Shown here: piece after piece, positions 21,601 to 26,593 of the stretch
How the letters are laid out: each line of letters begins with the position of its first letter
Position numbering within the stretch: position 1 is the stretch's first letter
Assembly (NCBI GenBank): GCA_963978895.1
Contig: OZ022247.1
Coordinates: forward strand, 21,051,658 to 21,115,657
Direction of reading: 5' to 3'
Origin: Erpobdella octoculata
Taxonomy: Eukaryota > Annelida > Clitellata > Hirudinida > Erpobdellidae
DNA: 64,000 nt
Translations under genes and position numbers: made by a program
Notes under the pieces: model-generated
What the model saw: only the letters and a program-made list of their open reading frames with translations
Database searches by the model: none
Told to the model about the DNA's origin: nothing

Positions 21601-24600
21601 ATATTCCGTTGTGGTAGTTGGTGTTGTTGTCGATTCGGATGTGGTAGTTAGTGTTGTTGTCGATTTGGTTGTAGTAGATTCAGTTGTGGTAGTTGGTGTT
21701 GTTGATTCCGTTGCTGTTGATTCAGTTGTGGTAGCTGGTATTGTTGTCGATTCGGTATTAGTATATTCAGTTGTGGCAGTTGGTGTTGTTGTCGATTCGG
21801 TTGCTGTTGATTCAGTTGGTGTAGTTGGTGTTGTTGTCGATTCGGTATTAGTATATTCGGTTTTGGCAGCTGGTGCTGTTGTCGATTCGGTATTAGTATA
21901 TTCAGTTGCGGTAGATGCTGTTGTAGTGAATCCGGTTGTGGTAGTTTGTGTTGCCGAACCGGTATTAGTAGATTCAATTGAAGTAGTTGACGTAGTTGCT
22001 GTTGTCGTACTTTCTGTTGTAGTAGATTCAGTTGTGGTAGTTGGTGTTGTTGTCGACTCGGTAGTAGTAGATTCTGATGTAGTTTTTAGTGATGTCGTAC
22101 TTTCTGTTGTAGTAGATTCAGTTGTTGCAGTTGATGTTGTAGAACTTTCTGTTGTAGTAGATTCAGTTATGGTAGTTGGTGTTGTTGTAGATTTGGTTGT
22201 TGTATATTCAGTTGTGGTAGTTGGTGTTGTTGTTGAATCCGTTGCTGTTGATTCATTTGTGGTAGTTGGTATTGTTGTCGATTCGGTATTAGTATATTCA
22301 GTTTTGGCAGTGAGTGTTGTTGTCGATTCGGTATTAGTATATTCAGTTTTGGCAGTTGGTGTTGTTGTCAATTCGGTATTAGTATATTCAGTTGTGGTAG
22401 GTAGCGTTGTTGTCGCTTCGGTAGTAGTAGATTCAGTTGTGGTAGTTGGTGTTGTTGTCGATTCGGTATTAGTATATTCAGTTTTGGCAGTTGGTGTTGT
22501 AGTACTTTCTATTGTAGTAGATTTAGTTGTGGTAGTTGGTGTTGTTGTCGATTCGGTTGTAGTAAATTCAGTTGTAGTCGTTGGTGTTGTTGTAGATTCG
22601 GTAGTAGTAGATTCAATTGTGGCAGTTGGCGTTATAGTCGATTTGGTTGCTGTTGATTCAGTTGTGGTAGTTGGTGTTGTAGTACTTTCTGTTGTAGTAG
22701 ATTCAGTTGTGGTAAATTGTATTGTTGTCGATTCGGTATTAGTATATTCGGTTTTGGCAGTTGGTGTTGTTGTCGATTCGGTATTAGTATATTCAGTTGC
22801 GGTAGATGCTGTTGTAGTAAATCCTGTTGTGGTAGTTAGTGTTGCCGAACCGGTAATAGTTGACGTAGTTGCTGTTGTCGTACTTTCTGTTGTAGTAGAT
22901 TCAGTTGTGGTAGTTGGTGTTGTTGTCGATTCGGTTGTAGTAGATTCAGTTGTGGTAGTTGGTGTTGTTGTTGAATCCGTTGCTGTTGATTCTGTTGTGG
23001 TTTTTGGTGATGTGGTACTTTCTGTTGTAGTAGATTCAGTTGTTGCAGTTGATGTTGTTGTCGATTCGGTATTAGTATATTCAGTTGTGGTAGGTGGCGT
23101 TGTTGTCGATACGGAAGTAGTAGATTCAGTTGTGGTAGATGGTGTTGTAGTACCTTCTGTTGTAGTAGATTCAGTGGTGGTAGTTGGTGTTGTTGTCGAA
23201 TCGGTAGTAGTAGATTCTTTTGTAGTTTTTGGTGATGTCGTACTTTCTGTTGTAGTAGATTCAGTTGTTGCAGTTGATGTTGTAGAACTTTCAGTTGTAG
23301 TAGATTCAGTTATGGTAGTTGGTGTTGTTGTCGATTTGGTTGTAGTATATTCAGTTGTGGTAGTTGGTGTTGTTGTTGAATCCGTTGCTGTTGATTCATT
23401 TGTGGTAGTTGGTATTGTTGTCGATTCGGTATTAGTATATTCAGTTTTGGCAGTTGGTGTTGTTGTCGATTCGGTATTAGTATATTCAGTTGTGGTAGGT
23501 AGCGTTGTTGTCGATTCAGTTGTAGTTGATTCAGTGGTTGTAGTTGGTGTTGTAGTACTTTCTCTTGTTGTAGATTCAGTTGTGGTAGTTGGTGTTGTTG
23601 TCGATTCGGTAGTAGTAGATTCAGTTGTGGTAGTTGGAACTGTTGTCGATTCGGTATTAGTATATTCAGTTGTGGTAGGTGGCGTTGTTGTCGATTTGGT
23701 AGTAGTAGATTCAATTGTGGTAGTTGGTGATGTAGTACCTTCTGTTGTAGTATATTCCGTTGTGGTAGTTGGTGTTGTTGTCGATTCGGATGTGGTAGTT
23801 AGTGTTGTTGTCGATTTGGTTGTAGTAGATTCAGTTGTGGTAGTTGGTGTTGTTGATTCCGTTGCTGTTGATTCAGTTGTGGTAGTTGGTATTGTTGTCG
23901 ATTCGGTATTAGTATATTCAGTTGTGGCAGTTGGTGTTGTTGTCGATTCGGTTGCTGTTGATTCAGTTGGTGTAGTTGGTGTTGTTGTCGATTCGGTATT
24001 AGTATATTCGGTTTTGGCAGTTGGTGCTGTTGTCGATTCGGTATTAATATATTCAGTTCCGGTAGATGCTGTTGTAGTGAATCCGGTTGTGGTAGTTTGT
24101 GTTGCCGAACCGGTATTAGCAGATTCAATTAAAGTAGTTGACGTAGTTGCTGTTGTCGTACTTTCTGTTGTAGTAGATTCAGTTGTGGTAGTTGGTGTTG
24201 TTGTCGACTCGGTAGTAGTAGATTCTGTTGTAGTTTTTAGTGATGTCGTACTTTCTGTTGTAGTAGATTCAGTTGTTGCAGTTGATGTTGTAGAACTTTC
24301 TGTATTAGTATATTCAGTTGCCGTAGATGCTGTTGTGGTAGTTAGTGTTGCCGAACCGGTATTAGCAGATTCAATTAAAGTAGTTGACGTAGTTGCTGTT
24401 GTCGTACTTTCTGTTGTAGTAGATTCAGTTGTGGTAGTTGGTGTTGTTGTCGACTCGGTAGTAGTAGATTCTGTTGTAGTTTTTAGTGATGTCGTACTTT
24501 CTGTTGTAGTAGATTCAGTTATGGTAGTTGGTGTTGTTGTCGATTTGGTTGTAGTATATTCAGTTGTGGTAGTTGGTGTTGTTGTTGAATCCGTTGCTGT

Positions 24601-25581
24601 TGATTCATTTGTGGTAGTTGGTATTGTTGTCGCTTCGGTATTAGTATATTCAGTTTTGGCAGTTGGTGTTGTTGTACTTTCTATTGTAGTAGATTTAGTT
24701 GTTATAGTTGGTGTTGTTGTCGATTCGGTTGTAGTAAATTCAGTTGTAGTCGTTGGTGTTGTTGTAGATTCGGTAGTAGTAGATTCAATTGTGGCAGTTG
24801 GCGTTATCGTCGATTTGGCTGCTGTTGATTCAGTTGTGGTAGTTGGTGTTGTAGTACTTTCTGTTGTAGTAGATTCAGTTGTGGTAGATTGTATTGTTGT
24901 CGATTCGGTATTAGTATATTCAGTTTTGGCAGTTGGTGTTGTTGTCAATTCGGTATTAGTATATTCAGTTGTGGTAGGTAGCGTTGTTGTCGATTCGGTA
25001 GTAGTAGATTCAGTTGTGGTAGTTGGTGTTGTTGTCGATTCGGTATTAGTATATTCAATTTTGGCAGTTGGTGTTGTAGTACTTTCTATTGTAATAGATT
25101 TAGTTGTGGTAGTTGGTGTTGTTGTCGATTCGGTTGTAGTAAATTCAGTTGTAGTCGTTGGTGTTGTTGTAGATTCGGTAGTTGTAGATTCAATTGTGGC
25201 AGTTGGCGTTGTTGTCGATTCGGTAGCAATCGATTCAGTTGTGGTGGTTGGTGTTGTAATAATTTCTGTTGTAGTAGAATCAGTTTTGGTAGTTGGTGTT
25301 GTTGTCGATTCTGTAGTAGTAGATTCAATTGTGGTAGTTGGTGATGTAGTACTTTCTGTTGTTGTATATTCCGTTGTGGTAGTTGGTGTTGTTGTCGATT
25401 CGGATGTTGTAGATTCAGTTGAGGTTGCTGGTGTTGTTGTCGAATCGGTAGTATTATATTCGGTTGTGGTAGTTGATGTTGAACGACTCTCTGTTGTATT
25501 ATATTTAGTTGTTGTAGATTCAGTTGTGGTAATTGGTGTTGCAGTACTAACTGTTGTAATAAATTCAGTTGTGGTAGTTAG
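6625..25581 (-). CDS. Mucin-like array B: central part of the giant Thr/Ser-rich protein
   Basis: One minus-strand frame is open from the transposon boundary at 25581 to a TAG at 6627-6625, about 6,300 codons. The first Met (24948) is an ordinary repeat residue, so this is not a natural N-terminus; the segment lacks its own start, signal peptide and promoter. Codon positions are in register with array A once the 1061-bp insertion and one target copy are removed (59146 minus 24948 minus 1069 is divisible by 3). The units are TTTPTTTTEST types mixed with a distinctive second family, TAKTEYTNTESTT, IESTNTGSATQTTTTGF and TTASTATEYTN, which adds Tyr, Lys, Gly and Asn. Cysteine is absent. The last residues, RDVTGTIF, are encoded by the neighbouring hAT terminus. 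Function is inferred as a heavily O-glycosylated secreted or surface polymer. Family composition resembles insect mucins or salivary glue proteins, but no named gene can be assigned. Confidence 0.65.
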   Translation of the reverse strand, partial: LTTTTEFITTVSTATPITTTESTTTKYNTTESRSTSTTTTEYNTTDSTTTPATSTESTTSESTTTPTTTTEYTTTESTTSPTTTIESTTTESTTTPTTKTDSTTTEIITTPTTTTESIATESTTTPTATIESTTTESTTTPTTTTEFTTTESTTTPTTTTKSITIESTTTPTAKIEYTNTESTTTPTTTTESTTTESTTTLPTTTEYTNTELTTTPTAKTEYTNTESTTIQSTTTESTTTESTTTPTTTTESTAAKSTITPTATIESTTTESTTTPTTTTEFTTTESTTTPTITTKSTTIESTTTPTAKTEYTNTEATTIPTTTNESTATDSTTTPTTTTEYTTTKSTTTPTTITESTTTESTTSLKTTTESTTTESTTTPTTTTESTTTESTTTATTSTTLIESANTGSATLTTTTASTATEYTNTESSTTSTATTESTTTESTTSLKTTTESTTTESTTTPTTTTESTTTESTTTATTSTTLIESANTGSATQTTTTGFTTTASTGTEYINTESTTAPTAKTEYTNTESTTTPTTPTESTATESTTTPTATTEYTNTESTTIPTTTTESTATESTTPTTTTESTTTKSTTTLTTTSESTTTPTTTTEYTTTEGTTSPTTTIESTTTKSTTTPPTTTEYTNTESTTVPTTTTESTTTESTTTPTTTTESTTRESTTTPTTTTESTTTESTTTLPTTTEYTNTESTTTPTAKTEYTNTESTTIPTTTNESTATDSTTTPTTTTEYTTTKSTTTPTTITESTTTESSTTSTATTESTTTESTTSPKTTKESTTTDSTTTPTTTTESTTTEGTTTPSTTTESTTSVSTTTPPTTTEYTNTESTTTSTATTESTTTESTTSPKTTTESTATDSTTTPTTTTESTTTESTTTPTTTTESTTTESTTTATTSTITGSATLTTTTGFTTTASTATEYTNTESTTTPTAKTEYTNTESTTIQFTTTESTTTESTTTPTTTTESTATKSTITPTATIESTTTESTTTPTTTTEFTTTESTTTPTTTTKSTTIESTTTPTAKTEYTNTESTTTPTTTTESTTTEATTTLPTTTEYTNTELTTTPTAKTEYTNTESTTTLTAKTEYTNTESTTIPTTTNESTATDSTTTPTTTTEYTTTKSTTTPTTITESTTTESSTTSTATTESTTTESTTSLKTTSESTTTESTTTPTTTTESTTTESTTTATTSTTSIESTNTGSATQTTTTGFTTTASTATEYTNTESTTAPAAKTEYTNTESTTTPTTPTESTATESTTTPTATTEYTNTESTTIPATTTESTATESTTPTTTTESTTTKSTTTLTTTSESTTTPTTTTEYTTTEGTTSPTTTIESTTTKSTTTPPTTTEYTNTESTTVPTTTTESTTTESTTTPTTTTESTTRESTTTPTTTTESTTTESTTTLPNTTEYTNTESTTTPTAKTEYTYTESTTISNTTNESTATDSTTTPTTTTEYTTTKSTTTPTTITESTTTESSTTSTATTESTTTESTTSPKTTTESTTTDSTTTPTTTTESTTTEGTTTPTTTTESTTSVSTTTPPTTTEYTNTESTTTLTATTESTTTESTTSPKTTTESTTTDSTTTPTTTTESTTTEGTTTPTTTTESTTSVSTTTPPTTTEYTNTESTTTLTATTESTTTESTTSPKTTTKSTATDSTTTPTTTTESTTTESTTTPTTTTESTTTESTTTATTSTTTIESTITGSATTLPTTTEYTNTELTTTPTAKTEYTNTESTTTLTAKIEYTNTESTTIPTTTNESTATESTTTPTTTTEYTTTKSTTTSTTTTESTTTESTTTLPTTTDYTNTESTTTPTAKTEYTNTESTTIPTTTNESTATDSTTTPTTTTEYTRTKSTTTPTTITESTTTESTTSPKTTTESTTTESTTTPTTTTESTTTESTTTATTSITSIESTNTGSATQTTTTGFTTTASTATEYTNTESTTAPTAKTEYTNIESTTIPSTTTESTATDSTTTPTTTTESTTSVSTTTPPTTTEYTNTESTTTSTATTESTTTESTTTATTSTTTIESTITGSATTLPTTTEYTNTELTTTPTAKTEYTNTESTTTLTAKTEYTNTESTTIPTTANESTATDSTTTPTTTTEYTTTKSTTTPTTTTESTTTESTTTLPTTTDYTNTESTTTPTAKTEYTNTESTTIPTTINESTATDSTTTPTTTTEYTTTKSTTTPTTITESTTTESTTSPKTTTESTTTESTTTPTTTTESTTTESTTTATTSITSIESTNTGSATQTTTTGFTTTASTATEYTNTESTTAPTAKTEYTNIESTTIPYTTTESTATDSTTTPTTTTESTTTEGTTTPTTSTTTIESTNTGSATQTTTTGFTTTASTATEYTNTESTTAPTAKTEYTNIKSTTIPSTTTESTATDSTTTPTTTTESTTSVSTTTPPTTTEYTNTESTTTSTATTESTTTESTTTATTSTTTVESTITGSATTLPTTTEYTNTELTTTPTAKTEYTNTESTTTLTAKTEYTNTESTTIPTTANESTATDSTTTPTTTTEYTTTKSTTTPTTLTESTTTESTTSPKTTTESTTTESTTTPTTTTESTTTESTTTATTSITSIESTNTGSATQTTTTGFTTTASTATEYTKTESTTAPTAKTEYTNIESTTIPYTTTESTATDSTTTPTTTTEFTTTEGTTTPTTTTESITSVSTTTPPTTTEYTNTELTTTPTAKTEYTNTESTTTLTAKTEYTNTESTTIPTTTNESTATDSTTTPTTTTEYTTSKSTTTPTTTTESTTSVSTTTPPTTTEYTNTESTTTSTATTESTTTESTTTATTSTTTIESTITGSATTLPTTTEYTNTELTTTPTAKTEYTNTESTTTLTAKTEYTNTESTTIPTTANESTATDSTTTPTTTTEYTTTKSTTTPTTLTESTTTESTTSPKTTTESTTTESTTTPTTTTESTTTESTTTATTSITSIESTNTGLATQTTTTGFTTTASTATEYTNTESTTAPTAKTEYTNIESTTIPYTTTESTATDSTTTPTTTTEFTTTEGTTTPTTTTESITSVSTTTPPTTTEYTNTELTTTPTAKTEYTNTESTTTLTAKTEYTNTESTTIPTTTNESTATDSTTTPTTTTEYTTSKSTTTPTTLTESTTTESTTSPKTTTESTTTESTTTPTTTTESTTTESTTTATTSTTTIESTITGSATTLPTTTEYTNTELTTTPTAKTEYTNTESTTTLTAKTEYTNTESTTIPTTANESTATDSTTTPTTTTEYTTTKSTTTPTTLTESTTTESTTSPKTTTESTTTESTTTPTTTTESTTTESTTTATTSITSIESTNTGSATQTTTTGFTTTASTATEYTKTESTTAPTAKTEYTNIESTTIPYTTTESTATDSTTTPTTTTEFTTTEGTTTPTTTTESITSVSTTTPPTTTEYTNTELTTTPTAKTEYTNTESTTTLTAKTEYTNTESTTIPTTTNESTATDSTTTPTTTTEYTTSKSTTTPTTTTESTTSVSTTTPPTTTEYTNTESTTTSTATTESTTTESTTTATTSTTTIESTITGSATTLPTTTEYTNTELTTTPTAKTEYTNTESTTTLTAKTEYTNTESTTIPTTANESTATDSTTTPTTTTEYTTTKSTTTPTTLTESTTTESTTSPKTTTESTTTESTTTPTTTTESTTTESTTTATTSITSIESTNTGLATQTTTTGFTTTASTATEYTNTESTTAPTAKTEYTNIESTTIPYTTTESTATDSTTTPTTTTEFTTTEGTTTPTTTTESITSVSTTTPPTTTEYTNTELTTTPTAKTEYTNTESTTTLTAKTEYTNTESTTIPTTTNESTATDSTTTPTTTTEYTTSKSTTTPTTLTESTTTESTTSPKTTTESTTTESTTTPTTTTESTTTESTTTATTSTTTIESTITGSATTLPTTTEYTNTELTTTPTAKTEYTNTESTTTLTAKTEYTNTESTTIPTTANESTATDSTTTPTTTTEYTTTKSTTTPTTLTESTTTESTTSPKTTTESTTTESTTTPTTTTESTTTESTTTATTSITSIESTNTGLATQTTTTGFTTTASTATEYTNTESTTAPTAKTEYTNIESTTIPYTTTESTATDSTTTPTTTTEFTTTEGTTTPTTTTESITSVSTTTPPTTTEYINTELTTTPTAKTEYTNTESTTTLTAKTEYTNTESTTIPTTTNESTATDSTTTPTTTTEYTTSKSTTTPTTTTESTTTESTTTLPTTTDYTNTESTTTPTAKTEYTNTESTTIPTTTNESTATDSTTTPTTTTEYTTTKSTTTPTTITESTTTESTTSPKTTTESTTTESTTTPTTTTESTTTESTTTATTSITSFESTNTGSATQTTTTGFTTTASTATEYTNTESTTASTAKTEYTNIESTTIPYTTTESTATDSTTTPTNTTNSTTTEGTTTPTTTTESTTSVSTTTPPTTTEYTNTESTTTSTATTESTTTESTTSPKTTTESTATDSTTTPTTTTESTTTESTTTPTTTTESTTTESTTTATTSTITGSATLTTTTGFTTTASTATEYTNTESTTTPTAKTEYTNTESTTIQSTTTESTTTESTTTPTTTTESTATKSTITPTATIESTTTESTITPTTTTEFITTESTTTPTTTTKSTTIESTTTPTAKTESTTTESTTTLPTTTEYTNTESTTTLTAKTEYTNSESTTIPTTTNESTATDSTTTPTTTTEYTTTKSTTTPTTITESTTTESSTTSTATTESTTTESTTTATTSTTSIESTNTGSATLTTTTGFTTTASTPTENTNNESTTTPTGKTEYTNTESTTIQSTTTESTTTESTTTPTTTTEVTATESTTTPTTTTESTATKSTIMRTATIESTTTESTTTPTTTNEFTTTESTTTPTTTTKSTTIESTTTSPAKTEYTNTESTTIPTTTTESTATESTTTPTTTTESTTTKSTTIPTTTTKSTTIESTTTPITTTESATTESTTTPSTTTEFTTTELTTASTTTTESTNTESKTTPTTTTESTTTKSTTTPATTTESSTTESTTTPTTTTESTTTEGTTTPTTTTESTTSVSTTTPPTTTEYTNTESTTTPTAKTEYTNTESTTIPTTTNESTASDLTTTPTTTTESTTTESSTTSTATTESTTTESTALPKTTTESTTTESTTTPTTTTESTTTESTTTASTSTTLIESTNTGSATLTTTTGFTTTASTATEYTNNESTTTPTAKTEYTNTESTTIPSTTTESTTTESTTTPTTTTEVTATESTTTPTTTTESTATKSTITPTATIESTTTESTTTPTTTTEFTTTESTTTPTTTTKSTTIESTTTSTAKTDNTNTESTTIPTTTTESTATESITTPTTTTKSTTTESTTTATTSTTTIESTNTGSATLTTTTASTATEYTNTESTTTPTAKTEYTNTESTTTPTTTTESTATKSTITPTATIESTTTESTTTPTTTTEFTTTESTTTPTTTTKSTTIESTTTPTAKTEYTNTETTTIPSTTTESTATESTTTPTTKTESTTTKSTTTPTTTTESTTTESTTTSTFTTKSTTIESTTTPTAKTEYSNTELTTIPTTTTESTATESTTTPTTTTESTTTKSTTPTITTESTTTESTTTPTTTTESTTTKSTTTPTITTESTTTESTTPTTTTKSTTTESTTTPKTTTVSTTTESTTTPITITESTTTESTTTPITTTESTTAESTTASTTTTEFTNTESKTTPTTTTESTTTEGTTTPTTTTESTTTKSTTTPTTTTESTTTESTTAPTTTTELRATKSTTTPTTTTESSTTPTTTTKSTSIESTTTPITTTESSTTESTTTPTTTTESTTTPTTTTESTTTESTTTPPTTTEYTNTESTTTPTAKTEYTNTESTTIPTTTNELTATDSTTTPTTTTEYTTTKSTTTPTTTTESTTTESTTTPTTTTEFTTTESTTSPKTTTESTITESTTTPTSTTESTPTESTTTATTSTTSIESINTGSATLTTTTGFTATASTATEYTNTESTTTPTTTIESTATESTTATTESTGNKSTTTPTVTIESTTTESTTTPTTTTEFTTTESTTTPTTTTVFTTTEWTTTPTTTTETTNTNSTTTPTASTESTKTEITTTATTSTTSTESTNTGSATLTTTTGFPITASTATESTTIESTTTPTLTTESTTTKSTTTPTATTESTTSPKTTTESTITESTTTPTTTTGFSTTESTTTPTTTIESTTTESTTTSTTTKETTTTESTTPTTQTAKTESTTTESTTTTTTSTEYTTTESTTTPTTRIESTATESTTTPTTTNESTTTESTKTPTTTIESTATESTKTPTTTTESAFTELTTTPTTTTESTTTKITTTLTTRDVTGTIF
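12960..18400 (-). repeat. Higher-order repeat: about five tandem 1080-bp units in array B, as 2160-bp dimers
   Basis: Text blocks recur exactly 1080 bp apart (for example 13021, 14101, 15181, 16261, 17341), each unit encoding 360 residues. Variants alternate. Blocks at 13921 and 16081 carry GTTGCGGTTG followed by TGGTAGTTGG, while 15001 and 17161 carry GTTGCTGTTG followed by TTGCAGTTGA, giving a 2160-bp dimer. Copy divergence is a few bases per unit. The array breaks near 18398. All lengths are multiples of three. Confidence 0.85.
20640..21110 (-). repeat. Local 225-bp tandem units in array B
   Basis: The block ACTTTCTGTTGTAGTAGATT followed by the GTTGTTGCAG variant starts at about 20641, 20866 and 21091, a 225-bp (75-codon) step. 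The copies are nearly identical between these points. Confidence 0.7.
20840..24301 (-). repeat. 1.3-kb direct duplication in array B, offset 2151 bp
   Basis: About 20840-22150 recurs at about 22990-24301 with a constant offset of 2151 bp (717 codons). Shared features include the unusual TTGTTAGGTAGCG or TTGTGGTAGGTAGCG block with GTTGGAACTG, and the TGTTGATTCCG deletion variant. The correspondence ends at 22150/24301, where the second copy jumps to TGTATTAGTATATTC. A further segment near 11700-12370 matches 22473-23143, offset 10773 bp. Confidence 0.75.
25574..25581. repeat. Left 8-bp target-site duplication GTAGTTAG
   Basis: GTAGTTAG lies directly against the element terminus TAGGGATATG and is repeated at 26643-26650. 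It fits the nTnnnnAn pattern reported for hAT target sites. The octamer is itself part of the mucin repeat (GTGGTAGTTAGTGTTG variant). Confidence 0.85.
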
Positions 25582-25770
25582 TAGGGATATGTGACGGGTA
25601 TCCGAACCCGAGGTTTGGTCCTACCCCAAATTTTTTGGCTACCTTAACCCGAACTCGAACCCGAACCTTAGAAAACGTGAAACCGAAAATTAAAATCCGA
25701 ACCCGAAATTTTAGAAATGGGAAACCTGGTGTTTAACCAATTAAAACTCGTACCCCAAGCTTTAAAATAT

Positions 25771-25836
25771 TTAACACCAACACCAACTACCGCAGTTGAA
25801 TCTACTACAATAGAAAGTACCACCACTATTTTAACA
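25771..25836 (+). other. Captured, inverted fragment of the mucin repeat inside the hAT-like element
   Basis: The plus strand here encodes TPTPTTAVESTTIESTTT, i.e. mucin in the orientation opposite to the surrounding gene. The reverse complement contains GTACTTTCTATTGTAGTAGA, a block common in array B (for example about 8281, 9250 and 22501). Only about 60 bp are recognisable. Confidence 0.65.
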
Positions 25837-26159
25837 CAATTTCTGAGTTTTCAAAGCTTGATACATCTAATAAAATTTAGTATAAAAATCATTTTTAGGC
25901 ATTTTATTTCAAGAACAACATATTTTCTGCAGTATTATTCAATCAATGTTTGAGGACTGCCTTAGATCAGTTGCTTAGATAGAATGCTGCTTAATGTTTA
26001 TATAAATAGCGTTTAGCTATGATCACCTATTCACCTATCTCAGAAAAGTAAGCTAATTTTGTTTACCAATGGAGAGGATCTTCCTGTATTGAAAATAATT
26101 TTGCACATAAATACATATAATGCAATTATTTAAAAAGAGTTATAATACAAACAACAACT

Positions 26160-26320
26160 ATTTTTGTGACACATGTTGTCTGGTTAGTACCCGGGTTTGA
26201 TCCTAGGCTTGGTCAAGTAGTTATCTTGAGCAAGGAATTACCTAACTTATATTTGATTAGATTCACTCAGTTTTTCATTCTTAACTGGTCGATAAATGAG
26301 CGCTGCGACCTAATTCTCAT
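26160..26320 (+). mobile_element. tRNA-derived SINE-like block nested in the hAT-like element
   Basis: GGTTTGATCC (26194-26203) matches an RNA polymerase III B box (GGTTCGANNCC) with one change in the core. A plausible tRNA-like left part precedes it (GTCTGGTTAGTACCC), and a body without coding potential follows. It may be a nested SINE or only a resemblance. Confidence 0.35.
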
Positions 26321-26593
26321 GACCTTAACTTAATTTTTGACAAAAGCGTATTTTAAGTATAGTTGTCTATTGTTTTAAACTCCAAATAAAGATGAGAACG
26401 TTCAACCAAAATCGACCCGTTCCAAAACCGAACCCAAAGATTTTTAATATTGAAACCCGGACTCGAACCCGAACCAAAAATTTTGAAAATCAAAAACTCG
26501 AACTCGAACCCGATTTTTGAAAAGTAGAAAACCGGAAGCCGATCCCGGTTGGGGAAAAAGGAAGACCTGAACCCGAACCCGAAAATTAAAAAT

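Noticed and set aside
25717..25953. 78-codon plus-strand frame with TPTPTTAVESTT
   Set aside because: Lies inside the transposon; only the short mucin scrap is meaningful, the rest is chance frame.
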